The notes under the pieces were generated by a model. The model searched no databases and was not told the origin of the DNA. It was given only the letters and a program-made list of their open reading frames with translations. Below, one piece after another: positions 24,039-32,869 of a stretch of 32,869 nucleotides of DNA. Source of the DNA: Deltaproteobacteria bacterium (GTDB taxonomy: Bacteria > Desulfobacterota > Syntrophia > Syntrophales > UBA2210); assembly GCA_016933215.1 (NCBI GenBank), contig JAFGBH010000046.1, positions 1 to 32,869 of the forward strand. The letters run 5' to 3'. The stretch's first letter is position 1; each line of letters begins with the position of its first letter. Made by a program: the position numbers and the translations under genes.

Positions 24039-24395
24039 GTGAATAAAATGAAAGAAGTGGATATTGCCATAATAGGGACGAGAGATCAGACGGCACTCAT
24101 GAGGCTTGCCGGTGTCGAACGTTACCTGATCATTGATGACGATGATCCGGACATGAAGGAGAAGGTGCGGGGTGCATTAAAAGATTTTTCGGCCGACCCC
24201 TTGATCGGGATCATCATGATACCGGAGGACTGGAAAGAGCATGTCGAGGACATACTGAAATCGATACGGGGGAGTAAAAAGGTGTCGACCGTCGTAATTG
24301 GAATCCCGGCTGGATACACCACCGAAAAAGAGAATGTCAAAGAATACTACCAGGCATATACACGGCGTTTAATAGGCTTTAACATAGAAATATAA
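24039..24395 (+). CDS. ntpG: V/A-type ATPase subunit F
   Basis: Small Rossmann-like subunit bound to the central shaft (named NtpG in E. hirae, F elsewhere). 118 residues: EVDIAIIGTRDQTALMRLAGVERYLIIDD at the start, the family motif DPLIGIIMIPEDWKEHVEDILKSIRG, then STVVIGIPAGY. Length is typical. Start is GTG 24039, one base after the ntpC stop, or ATG 24048; neither has a clear Shine-Dalgarno, so coupling to ntpC is likely. It sits between C and A as in most V/A operons. Confidence 0.92.
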   Translation: MNKMKEVDIAIIGTRDQTALMRLAGVERYLIIDDDDPDMKEKVRGALKDFSADPLIGIIMIPEDWKEHVEDILKSIRGSKKVSTVVIGIPAGYTTEKENVKEYYQAYTRRLIGFNIEI

Positions 24396-24414
24396 CAAAA
24401 GTGAGGCATGACCT

Positions 24415-26166
24415 ATGGGTAAAATCTGGAGGATTTCAGGGCCCGTCGTAATCGCTGAGGAAATGAGGGGATCACAGGTTTATGAAGTGGTCGATGTCGG
24501 CGATGACAGACTCACGGGAGAGATTATCGGACTTGAGCAGGATAAAGCCGTCATACAGGTCTATGAAGACACCACCGGTCTGAGGGTCGGCGAACCCGTC
24601 GTGGGAACGGGCGAAATCTTGATGGTGGAACTGGGCCCCGGCATTGTGGGAAACATCTATGATGGCGTACAGAGATCCCTGGTCACGATGATGGGCGATA
24701 TCGGAGATTTTCTTCTCAGGGGTGCCCGTACCGACGCACTTGACCGTGAGAAAAAGTGGCACTTTACACCCTCAGTCAAGGCAGGGGATGAAGTGAACGA
24801 GGGCGATATAATCGGCAGTGTGCCCGAGACAGGCCTCATCGAACACAGGATTATGGTACCCATCGGCATTCAGGGAAAGGTCCTGGAGATATCAGAGGGG
24901 GATTTTACCGTTGAAGACACGATCGCAATGCTCGAATATGATGGCCAGAAGAAACCCCTCACGATGATGCAGCGGTGGCCGGCAAGGAAACCGAGAATCT
25001 ATAAAGAAAGATTTCCTCCCGAAGACCTCCTCGTAACGGGAACACGGGTCATGGACTATCTCTTCCCCCTGGCACTGGGAGGAAAGGCCGCGATTCCCGG
25101 CGGATTCGGAACGGGGAAGACAGTGAATCTGCAGCAGATGGCCCGGTGGTCGCAGACGCACCTCAACATTTACGTGGGATGCGGTGAACGCGGAAACGAG
25201 ATGGCAGACGTCCTTTACAGCTTCAAAAAACTGAGGGATCCCGCCACCGACAGATTACTGCAGGAAAAGGAAATATTTATCGCCAACACCTCGAACATGC
25301 CCGTCGTGGCACGTGAAATAAGCATTTACACCGGCATCACCATGGCAGAATACTTCAGGGACATGGGATATGACGTCCTCCTCGTGGCAGACTCTACGTC
25401 AAGATGGGCGGAGGCGATGAGGGAAATAGGGGCAAGACTTGAAGAAACCCCGGGGGAAGAGGGATTCCCCACCTATCTCGGGTCCAGACTCGCCTCTTTC
25501 TACGAAAGATCGGGAAGGGTTCAATGTGTCGGCAAACCGGAGAGAATGGGCTCAGCTACGGTTATCGGCTCCGTGAGTCCTCCCGGGGCCGACTTCAGCG
25601 AACCCGTCACGCAGGCAACCCTCCGTATCGTTGACGCCCTTTATTCTCTCGATGTCGCCCTGGCAAACAAGCGACATTTTCCGACCATAAACTGGCTCCA
25701 GAGTTACAGCCTCTATTCGGAATCGGTGGACAAGTGGTGGAATAAAATCAGTCCCGATTATACCGACGTCAGGAACAGGACACTGATCATTCTGCAGAAC
25801 GAAGCGGAGCTTGAAGAAATCGTGCGGCTTGTAGGGCCTGAAGCACTGCCGGAGGATGATAAATTGCTCCTTCTGGTAGCGAGGATGATCAGGGAAGACT
25901 TTCTCATGCAGAGTGCATATCATCCTGTTGATACCTACTCGTCTCCCGAAAGATCTCATATGATGCTGAGCACAATCATAAAATTCTATGACTTGGCGAA
26001 GGAACTATCCGAGTCGGGAATGCTGGTGAGTGAGATATCCGCTCTGAAGCATGTGCAGAGAATATCCCGCATGAAGGATGTTCCTCATGAAGAGTTTGAA
26101 AAATACGTAAAGGATTTGCGGGCCGATATGGAAAAAATGACGATAGAGCAGGAAGGGGGGATGTAA
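24415..26166 (+). CDS. ntpA: V/A-type ATPase catalytic subunit A
   Basis: Nucleotide-hydrolysing or -synthesising subunit of the head. 583 residues, normal length. N-terminal barrel MGKIWRISGPVVIAEEM, the non-homologous insert region (about 115-190) that distinguishes V/A from F types, P-loop GGFGTGKT (229-236), YVGCGERGNEMADVL with the catalytic Glu, LLVADSTSRWAEAMREIGARLEE and PPGADFSEPVTQATLRI. The helical end contains WWNKISPDYTDVRN. Start ATG 24415 is preceded by GTGAGG at suitable distance. It overlaps ntpB by one base (TAATG), so the two are translationally coupled. Confidence 0.97.
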   Translation: MGKIWRISGPVVIAEEMRGSQVYEVVDVGDDRLTGEIIGLEQDKAVIQVYEDTTGLRVGEPVVGTGEILMVELGPGIVGNIYDGVQRSLVTMMGDIGDFLLRGARTDALDREKKWHFTPSVKAGDEVNEGDIIGSVPETGLIEHRIMVPIGIQGKVLEISEGDFTVEDTIAMLEYDGQKKPLTMMQRWPARKPRIYKERFPPEDLLVTGTRVMDYLFPLALGGKAAIPGGFGTGKTVNLQQMARWSQTHLNIYVGCGERGNEMADVLYSFKKLRDPATDRLLQEKEIFIANTSNMPVVAREISIYTGITMAEYFRDMGYDVLLVADSTSRWAEAMREIGARLEETPGEEGFPTYLGSRLASFYERSGRVQCVGKPERMGSATVIGSVSPPGADFSEPVTQATLRIVDALYSLDVALANKRHFPTINWLQSYSLYSESVDKWWNKISPDYTDVRNRTLIILQNEAELEEIVRLVGPEALPEDDKLLLLVARMIREDFLMQSAYHPVDTYSSPERSHMMLSTIIKFYDLAKELSESGMLVSEISALKHVQRISRMKDVPHEEFEKYVKDLRADMEKMTIEQEGGM

Positions 26167-27566
26167 TGGAATCTCTTCAACTCTTTACGAGACAGACAAA
26201 GGCAATCAGTACCGCCAGAAGATCGCTGCTTCTGATAGAGAGCATCCCTGGTATTAGATTTAACGAGATCGTTGAAGTTGAACTGGGCACCGGGGAAACG
26301 AGAACGGGGCAGGTCATCGAGGTGGGAAAAACGACGACCGTTGTACAGGTATTCGGCGGTGTCAGCGAGGTTGACCTCCTCAACAGTCAGGTCCGATACA
26401 AGGGTGAAACCCTTAAGCTTCCCGTCTCTCCCGATATTCTGGGAAGAATCTTCGACGGAAGCGGTAACCCCATAGACGGCGGGCCTCCGATAATAGCTGA
26501 CAGTTATCTGGATATTAACGGAATACCGGCAAATCCGGCATCCCGGATGCCCCCGGCGGAATTTATCGAGACGGGGATTTCCGCCATCGATGGCCTCAAC
26601 GTCCTTGTCAGAGGGCAGAAACTCCCTATATTCAGCGGTTCCGGACTGCCACACAATAAGATAGCCGCCCAGATACTGAGACAGGCTGCCCTTCGAGGGA
26701 AAGCCGAAGAGTTTGCCATAGTCTTCGGCGCCGTCGGCGTCAGCTACGACGATGCAGCCTATTTCATATCAAATCTTGAAGAAACGGGGGCTCTCAGCAG
26801 GGCCGTCGGGTTCATCAATACGGCATCGTCTCCCGTTATCGAGAGGCTATCAACGCCCAGGCTTGCACTCACCGCGGCAGAATACCTTGCATGGGAACAG
26901 GATCTTCACGTCCTCGTCATTTTAACGGATATTACCAATTACTGTGATGCACTCCGGGAACTTGCCGCCATGAGGGGCGAAATACCGAGCAGAAGGGGAT
27001 ATCCCGGATATATGTATACAGATCTCGCCTCCATGTATGAAAGGGCGGGCAGAATCGCGGGCCGGGAGGGATCGGTGACAATTCTCCCCATTTTGACCAT
27101 GCCTGACGATGACATAACCCATCCCATCGCAGACCTTACGGGGTATATCACAGAGGGACAGATCGTGCTTTCCAGGGCCCTGGAGAGGAAGAGAATCTAC
27201 CCACCCATTGATGTATTCCTTTCCCTCTCAAGGATGATGAAGGAGGGAATTGGAGAGGGAAACACGAGAGAAGACCACAATAACGTATTCATGCAATCAT
27301 ACGCAGTCTATGCGGAGGGCAACTATCTGAGAGAGATCTCAACGGTTATCGGCTCCGAAGCATTAAGCGACAGGGATAGAGTCTATCTGGATGCGGCAGA
27401 CAGATTTGAGCAGGAATTTATCTCACAGAACGAATTTACCAGGCGCTCCGTTGAGGAAACCCTGGGAACGGCGTGGAATATCTTTTCCATGCTCCCCCGG
27501 GAGGACCTCAAGCTGATCCAGGAAGAATACATTAAAAAATATCTGCCGGAGGCGCCGAAAGCGTGA
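26166..27566 (+). CDS. ntpB: V/A-type ATPase regulatory subunit B
   Basis: Non-catalytic partner of subunit A in the hexameric head. 466 residues. ISAIDGLNVLVRGQKLPIFSGSGLPHNKIAAQI shows the altered P-loop (SGSGLPHN) expected of B subunits. Also present are FGAVGVSYDDAAYF, VILTDITNYCDALRELAAMRGEIPSRRGYPGYMYTDLASMYERAGR and a C-terminal helical region. Start ATG 26166 shares its A with the ntpA stop; AAGGGGGG lies just upstream. Length and motifs are normal. Confidence 0.97.
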   Translation: MESLQLFTRQTKAISTARRSLLLIESIPGIRFNEIVEVELGTGETRTGQVIEVGKTTTVVQVFGGVSEVDLLNSQVRYKGETLKLPVSPDILGRIFDGSGNPIDGGPPIIADSYLDINGIPANPASRMPPAEFIETGISAIDGLNVLVRGQKLPIFSGSGLPHNKIAAQILRQAALRGKAEEFAIVFGAVGVSYDDAAYFISNLEETGALSRAVGFINTASSPVIERLSTPRLALTAAEYLAWEQDLHVLVILTDITNYCDALRELAAMRGEIPSRRGYPGYMYTDLASMYERAGRIAGREGSVTILPILTMPDDDITHPIADLTGYITEGQIVLSRALERKRIYPPIDVFLSLSRMMKEGIGEGNTREDHNNVFMQSYAVYAEGNYLREISTVIGSEALSDRDRVYLDAADRFEQEFISQNEFTRRSVEETLGTAWNIFSMLPREDLKLIQEEYIKKYLPEAPKA

Positions 27567-27614
27567 GCCGGATAAGAAACTCTTAACGTTATAGTGATGC
27601 ACTGGAAATAGACT

Positions 27615-28265
27615 ATGGGAGTAAAAGTACAGGTAACGAGACCAACGAAGATGGAGCTCACGCGGCTCAAACGAAGGCTCAAGCTCGCCACGAGAATACA
27701 GAAAATCGTGAAAGACAGGCTCTCCATACTGGTCATGGAATTTATGCAGACGGTGAGGGAATGCGCCTCCATAAAGGAAAGCCTGCTCGATGAATTTGCA
27801 GAGGCCTACAAGGGTTTGTCTTTGTCTACCGGCTATCACGGTTATATGAATTTAGAACAGGAACTCATGGTATCGGAGAAGGACATCAGGATTAATGCCG
27901 GAACACGAAATGTGGCAGGGGTAAGGATGCCTATTTTCGAGATAGAAAAGTCCGAATCCCTGCAGGCAAAGTCGCGTCCTATGATCGACACCTCATCCAT
28001 ACTGGATCGCAGCATAGAGCTTTCACAAAAATGCCTCGAAACACTGATCCAGCTGGCAGAACTCCAAAACTCTCTCGACTTATTAGGGACAGAGATCAAC
28101 AAGGTAAAGAGGGTGAATAATGCGCTCGAGTTCATTGTAATACCGGGTATCGACGCAACGATAAAGTATCTTACCATGAAATTTGAAGAGCGAGACCGTG
28201 AAGAAGTGGCACGACTCAAATATGTGAAGCAGTTGATTGAAAAGAAGGAGGCCTATGCCTTCTGA
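27615..28265 (+). CDS. ntpD: V/A-type ATPase subunit D (central shaft)
   Basis: Coiled-coil rotor shaft that turns inside the A3B3 head. 216 residues. It starts MGVKVQVTRPTKMELTRLKRRLKLATRIQKIVKDRLSILVMEF, the family's N-terminal helix, and ends with the matching antiparallel helix (INKVKRVNNALEFIVIPGIDATIKYLTMKFEERDREEVARLKYVKQLIEKK). The VNALE.i.iP motif is diagnostic. It follows ntpB by 48 bp, and its end overlaps the UPF0216 gene by 11 bp. Confidence 0.95.
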   Translation: MGVKVQVTRPTKMELTRLKRRLKLATRIQKIVKDRLSILVMEFMQTVRECASIKESLLDEFAEAYKGLSLSTGYHGYMNLEQELMVSEKDIRINAGTRNVAGVRMPIFEIEKSESLQAKSRPMIDTSSILDRSIELSQKCLETLIQLAELQNSLDLLGTEINKVKRVNNALEFIVIPGIDATIKYLTMKFEERDREEVARLKYVKQLIEKKEAYAF

Positions 28266-28677
28266 TAAAGAGTCCGACGGTTTTATGTCAGACTATCTGA
28301 AAGGTGAACTCAGGACACTGAATGCTCAGTTGCCGCGCCGGCAAAAATCGCTCGGGGCACTCCGGAAAGAAGAGCATCCACATGTAGACTGCAATGACGG
28401 CAGTCCACACTATTTCAAGAAGGATGAGATCGAGTATCTTGCGGAGATATTGGATGAGAATGAACAAAGCTCCCTTCTGCTCCCGATTATCCTTGAAATA
28501 AAATCGGACGAAACGGGGATAATTATACGGTCGAAAGAGGGAATTGAGGCGAAAATATTTACAAAAATCCTCGGGATGGAAGTATCATGTAGGGACGACA
28601 CGGTAAGAATATTTAAACCGCAGTTAGGCATTATCAGGAAGACGTTAAAGACAACGACACAGTATGTTTTTCTTTAA
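28255..28677 (+). CDS. UPF0216 (DUF61) family protein, archaeal-type
   Basis: Function unknown. The sequence LNAQLPRRQKSLGALRKEEHPHVDCNDGSPHYFKKDEIEYLAEIL followed by LLLPIILEIKSDETGIIIRSKEGIEAKIFTKIL fits the UPF0216/DUF61 family, which as I know it is mainly archaeal. 140 residues from ATG 28255. AAGGAGG is only three bases from that ATG, a tight spacing; ATG 28285 is an alternative. It overlaps ntpD by 11 bp, so it is co-expressed with the ATPase. Its presence here may mean the operon, or this part of it, came from an archaeon. Family assignment is from remembered motifs. Confidence 0.7.
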   Translation: MPSDKESDGFMSDYLKGELRTLNAQLPRRQKSLGALRKEEHPHVDCNDGSPHYFKKDEIEYLAEILDENEQSSLLLPIILEIKSDETGIIIRSKEGIEAKIFTKILGMEVSCRDDTVRIFKPQLGIIRKTLKTTTQYVFL

Positions 28678-28692
28678 CGAAATTCTCAAATA

Positions 28693-28744
28693 TTGAAGCT
28701 CCCCGCCGCATAAAGCGGGGAATGCGCTTGCTGTTCAGTTCATT
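28693..28744 (+). repeat. GC-rich palindromic repeat within the ATPase cluster
   Basis: TGAAGCTCCCCGC, loop CGCATAAA, GCGGGG (28715-28720), then AATGCGCTTGCTGTTCA. It matches the 9629-9675 copy and sits between the UPF0216 gene and the sensor-domain gene. The hairpin could limit read-through or stabilise the upstream mRNA. Confidence 0.65.
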
Positions 28745-28778
28745 GTATGAAAAAAAGCCGAGAAGAAGGAGGTGCGTC

Positions 28779-29231
28779 ATGAAAGTATTTGCCGACAAGC
28801 TCATCAACATTCTGGAAAGCCATAGAGAAGAAATTTCACAGCAGTGGTGCAAGGCCGTGAGATCGAATCCCCGAACACCTTCTTATCATCCCATGGAAAA
28901 AGAAAAGTGCGTTGTCCACGCAATAAATTTTTACAAAAACCTGAAGAAAATTTATTTCAGCGAAAAACCCTATGCCGAGCTGCGCGATTACTTTATAAAG
29001 TATGCCTCTGAAAGCTATAAAGAGGGCATTCCCCTCCATGAAAGCGTATATGCACTCATTATGATGAGGCGGCACATGTGGCTTTACGCCGACTTCCAGG
29101 CACCTTTCCTCACGTCGATAGAACACCATCAGGCTGTGGAGACCATAAACAAAACCATACGTATATTCGACCATGGAATATATCTGGTTATACAAAAATA
29201 TCTCGAATTAATTGAAGATAAAGAAAAATAA
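28779..29231 (+). CDS. RsbRD N-terminal-like sensor domain protein
   Basis: 150 residues, all helical, opening MKVFADKLINILESHREEISQQWCKAVRSNPRTPSYHPMEKE and continuing YFIKYASESYKEGIPLHESVYALIMMRRHMWLY. This pattern (helix with HREEI..W, R(T)PSY, then EGIPLHE..YAL) resembles the RsbRD N-terminal domain, a globin-like fold found in stressosome proteins and in front of some kinases and cyclases. Here it stands alone with no output domain. Start ATG 28779 has an excellent AAGGAGGTG five bases upstream, so the upstream extension of the frame is not used. It lies inside the ATPase cluster, 20 bp before the stalk gene. Regulation of the ATPase is a guess from position. Confidence 0.6.
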   Translation: MKVFADKLINILESHREEISQQWCKAVRSNPRTPSYHPMEKEKCVVHAINFYKNLKKIYFSEKPYAELRDYFIKYASESYKEGIPLHESVYALIMMRRHMWLYADFQAPFLTSIEHHQAVETINKTIRIFDHGIYLVIQKYLELIEDKEK

Positions 29232-29250
29232 CGTGAAGGGAGATTCAACT

Positions 29251-29562
29251 ATGCCCGGAGATATGCAGACCACCATAAGGGAAATAGAAAGCGCTGCTGA
29301 AAAACTTATTGAAGAAGCCAGGGCCAAGGCAAGGACTATCCTTGAGGATGCACGGGTAAAGGCAAAGAGCATCCTTTCCTCAGAATTACCTGTTGACGAG
29401 GTGGAAGGCGAAAAAAACAAAATCATTTCCGAGGCCCAAGAGAAAGCGCGCAAGGTTATAGAGGAGTCTCAAAAGAAGGCATCCAAACTCAAGACAAGTT
29501 CATCCAAAATAGTAGACGAAATTGTAAAACAAATTTCAGGCAATATAAAAGGAGAGATGTAA
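29251..29562 (+). CDS. V/A-type ATPase peripheral stalk subunit G/H-like
   Basis: 103 residues, nearly all one heptad-rich helix: TTIREIESAAEKLIEEARAKARTILEDARVKAKSILSSE, a Pro-containing break (LPVDEVEGEK), then IISEAQEKARKVIEESQKKASKL. That is the plan of the V/A-type G/H subunit, which pairs with subunit E in the peripheral stalk. Start ATG 29251, eight bases after AAGGGAG. In many V/A operons this gene is first, before subunit I; here it is last, separated from ntpD by two non-ATPase genes. No other stalk G/H gene is seen in the cluster, so this is probably the working copy. Confidence 0.75.
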   Translation: MPGDMQTTIREIESAAEKLIEEARAKARTILEDARVKAKSILSSELPVDEVEGEKNKIISEAQEKARKVIEESQKKASKLKTSSSKIVDEIVKQISGNIKGEM

Positions 29563-29574
29563 AAAAGGAGAGCT

Positions 29575-29727
29575 ATGCGAGGAGCCAAAGGCCGGTTTCC
29601 ACATTTTGGCTTCTCGCAACCTTTCATCCATACCGTGGTAAATCCCCGATTCTTTTCCTCTCGGGCAACTATCGTCTTGAAAATTCTCTTCCATAAGTAT
29701 AAAAGAATACCTCAGTTAAATTTATAG
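29575..29727 (+). CDS. possible 50-codon ORF (doubtful)
   Basis: ATG 29575 lies four bases after AAGGAG and 12 bp after the stalk gene stop, and reads 50 codons (MRGAKGRFPHFGFSQPF...). The same DNA forms a 13-bp stem, GCGAGGAGCCAAA with TTTGGCTTCTCGC (one G-T pair). The peptide has no recognisable features. It may instead be a structured 3' end of the operon transcript. Confidence 0.2.
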   Translation: MRGAKGRFPHFGFSQPFIHTVVNPRFFSSRATIVLKILFHKYKRIPQLNL

Positions 29728-31161
<1,434 letters not shown>

Positions 31162-31163
31162 TT

Positions 31164-31200
31164 AAAAAGGGGCGGATCAATGATCCGCCCTTTTTATTTT
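31164..31200 (+). terminator. intrinsic terminator of eno
   Basis: GGGCGGATC (31170-31178), loop AAT, GATCCGCCC (31182-31190), followed by TTTTTATTTT and preceded by AAAAA. A perfect 9-bp stem three bases after the eno stop; also usable in the reverse direction. Confidence 0.9.
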
Positions 31201-31248
31201 CTAAGCATAAACTTGCGACATATCTAAATACAAGTTAACGCACCCCTG

Positions 31249-31662
31249 ATGAAAAAAGTTATCTTTATCTGCACCCACAATTCCGCGCGATCTCAGATGG
31301 CGGAAGGTTTGCTCCGTCATTTGTACGGCGATAAATATGAGGCCTTCAGCGCCGGCACTTCACCGACAGAGATACATCTCCTGGCCGTGCGTGTAATGGA
31401 CGAGATCGGCATCGATATCTCAGATTCCCGCTCAAAGAGCATCAACGAGTATCGAGATGAGATATTCGACTACGTCATTACCGTCTGCGACCATGCCAGG
31501 CAAACCTGCCCCTTCTTTCCCGCGGCGAAAGAAAATCTTCACGCAGGCTTTGAAGACCCGTCAGCCTTTGAGGGAACAGACGAGGCAAAACTGAGGAAAT
31601 TCCGCGAGGTCAGAGACGAGACAAAAAGGTGGATAGAGGATTATTTTGGCAGGAAAGATTGA
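31249..31662 (+). CDS. arsC: arsenate reductase, thioredoxin-coupled (ArsC, LMW-phosphatase type)
   Basis: Reduces arsenate to arsenite using a three-cysteine relay. 137 residues. The phosphatase-loop nucleophile is in CTHNSARS (Cys8 to Arg14). The relay cysteines are Cys80 and Cys87 in TVCDHARQTCPFFP. The spacings match S. aureus ArsC (Cys10, Cys82, Cys89), which points to the thioredoxin-coupled class, not plain tyrosine phosphatase. No Shine-Dalgarno is visible before ATG 31249. No arsR, arsB or acr3 gene is adjacent. Confidence 0.92.
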   Translation: MKKVIFICTHNSARSQMAEGLLRHLYGDKYEAFSAGTSPTEIHLLAVRVMDEIGIDISDSRSKSINEYRDEIFDYVITVCDHARQTCPFFPAAKENLHAGFEDPSAFEGTDEAKLRKFREVRDETKRWIEDYFGRKD

Positions 31663-31786
31663 CAGATTTTTAATAATAGCCGTTTCGGATTAGGCATTCC
31701 TCTCCGTAATGTATCCTGCATTGCCTAGTTCTTATTAGTTTTCTTATATCGTCCCGACACTCTTCTCAATCGGAAATATCTGTATC

Positions 31787-32680
31787 TCAAAAACAGAATG
31801 AATATTTGAACATTTCTGCCATCTGTTCGGAAAAATCGTGCTCTTCGCACATAAAAACACGTTCCCAAGGCACGAAGACATTATCGAAAAGACAGAGCAT
31901 CTTAGAATCTTGGTTAAGGAGTCTGACCCCGTCAATCATGCCACCGCCTAATTTTCGCGTATCACCTGATTCATCCCCCATGAGGTAAGTGATTCCTTCG
32001 GTATCACTCGGTAACGCGAAAGAAAGGGCATACTTCTTCTTATTCTTATCGAACGACGATGTGGGAACGATTATTATTTCATGGGAATTCAAGGCATCTA
32101 TTTCGCCAACCTTTGTCCCTCGTACAATAATCCCTTTTTCTCTTTTTTCGACCACATGCATGAGAAGATCGTCAGTACTGGGCCTCTCTGCCGGCAGATA
32201 ATCCTCCTCTCGCGGATCAGACAGTGTGCCATTGCATGTCAGGTCATTATCGTGAACATATTTAAGATATCTTTGAAAACGCATATGATAGTCGGTACCA
32301 TATTTGTCGTCAATTTCATCGGTTGTTAACGACAGGGCATTCAGTGCGTTCGCACTGATTGTACGGTGGAAGGAACTTCCGTTATTGCCGTTGAACAGTT
32401 TGTTCAGGCGGTCTTTTTTAATCAGATCCTCGATACACTGGCATATATGATTAAAGCGACTGATCTTTTCACCGGTAATGTGTGATGTGGCGGTTGCTAT
32501 GTCCACATATTCCGGTGTATGCGCCATCTCATATGTCATTGACAGTGTATTGAAAGATGGACTTACTACAGGATTGTCTGCACGATATTTTCCTCTCTTA
32601 CCCCACATATAAACGAGAAAGTTCAGGTCTCGTATACTCTCTTCATATTGCTCTTTCGTCTTCACGGCATACACCCCCAT
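31787..32680 (-). pseudogene. 4-hydroxybutyryl-CoA dehydratase-like protein, C-terminally truncated
   Basis: 297 residues against about 480-490 for the family (4-hydroxybutyryl-CoA dehydratase / 4-hydroxyphenylacetate 3-hydroxylase flavoproteins). NPVVSPSFNTLSMTYEMAHTPEY, TATSHITGEKISRFNHICQC, EIDDKYGTDYHMRFQRYLKYVHDNDL, KREKGIIVRGTKVGEIDALNSHEIIIVPT and DNVFVPWERVFMC are typical. Where the dehydratase has two cluster cysteines (CxxxC before the MDAxNA-like stretch) this protein has Ser and Thr (SFHRTISANALNAL). It stops just before the region that supplies the remaining His and Cys ligands. No continuation is found in any frame before arsC. The start may be ATG 32680 or GTG 32665, the latter following GGGGGTG. 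Probably decayed; a shortened homologue with another role cannot be excluded. Confidence 0.65.
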
Positions 32681-32781
32681 GCTCTAGTAAATTATAGATG
32701 TTAGACTGTCCTAAAAGAAGGTTATGGAATCAGAATATCAAATCAAATACTGTCCCATAGTTCTTCACACGGTTATGTGAA

Positions 32782-32818
32782 CCTCCCCGCCCACAGGGCG
32801 GGGCTTCCCGGCAAGGAA
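32782..32818 (+). repeat. GC-rich palindromic repeat, GGGGCTTCCCGG type
   Basis: CCCCGCCC (32785-32792), loop ACA, GGGCGGGG (32796-32803), then CTTCCCGGCAAGG. Perfect 8-bp stem; sister of 9431-9467. Confidence 0.7.
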
Positions 32819-32831
32819 TAGCTTATTTATA

Positions 32832-32869
32832 GTGCGCCCCTTGACCCCGCCTACAAGGCGGGGCTTGCG
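32832..32869 (+). repeat. GC-rich palindromic repeat, cut by the window end
   Basis: GCGCCCCTTGACCCCGCC, loop TACAA, GGCGGGGCTTGCG. It matches 9706-9740 almost base for base; the rest lies beyond the window. Confidence 0.7.

Noticed and set aside
31681-31740. TAGGCA/TGCCTA hairpin between arsC and the dehydratase-like gene as a shared terminator
   Set aside because: Six-base stem with a long loop and no T-run on either strand.

Overview
The window looks like chromosomal DNA of an anaerobic bacterium, most likely in or near the former Deltaproteobacteria (Desulfobacterota, Syntrophus/Smithella-like). This placement is inference. It rests on the tmRNA tag ADNYDYAVAA, a V/A-type ATPase operon, a dTDP-rhamnose cluster and an enzyme of the 4-hydroxybutyryl-CoA dehydratase family. 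No 16S rRNA is present.

Left part (1-9285, all minus strand): rfbD-rfbA-rfbC (dTDP-L-rhamnose synthesis, rfbB absent), a nitroreductase, exonuclease III, a patatin-like lipase, a diguanylate cyclase with seven PAS domains, and the start of transketolase, which runs off the window. Then comes a repeat-rich non-coding stretch (9286-10066) and a universal stress protein gene.

Middle (10897-17559): an integrated element of about 6.6 kb inserted at the 3' end of ssrA. It is bounded by a 29-bp direct repeat of the tmRNA 3' end, with paired AGAGGTCA arm sites just inside both ends. It carries vsr, a C5-cytosine methyltransferase fused in frame to a BsuBI/PstI-type restriction endonuclease, a ribbon-helix-helix-like regulator with an operator-like palindrome, a small unknown protein, an HUH rolling-circle replication initiator, a tyrosine integrase and an unknown minus-strand protein. 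A large inverted repeat and an SD-masking hairpin could be the origin and copy-control leader. DNA just outside the left att site resembles the element's own right end, which suggests an older relative was once inserted in tandem.

Right of the element: ssrA, smpB and ttcA (minus strand), then a plus-strand V/A-type ATPase operon I-K-E-C-F-A-B-D. Its proteolipid carries the residues that bind Na+ in Enterococcus hirae. The operon continues into a UPF0216 (archaeal-type) gene, an RsbRD-like sensor domain and a displaced peripheral-stalk subunit gene. Enolase, a thioredoxin-type arsenate reductase and a truncated 4-hydroxybutyryl-CoA dehydratase-like gene follow.

A family of GC-rich palindromic repeats is scattered through the window, and one copy lies inside the ttcA coding sequence.
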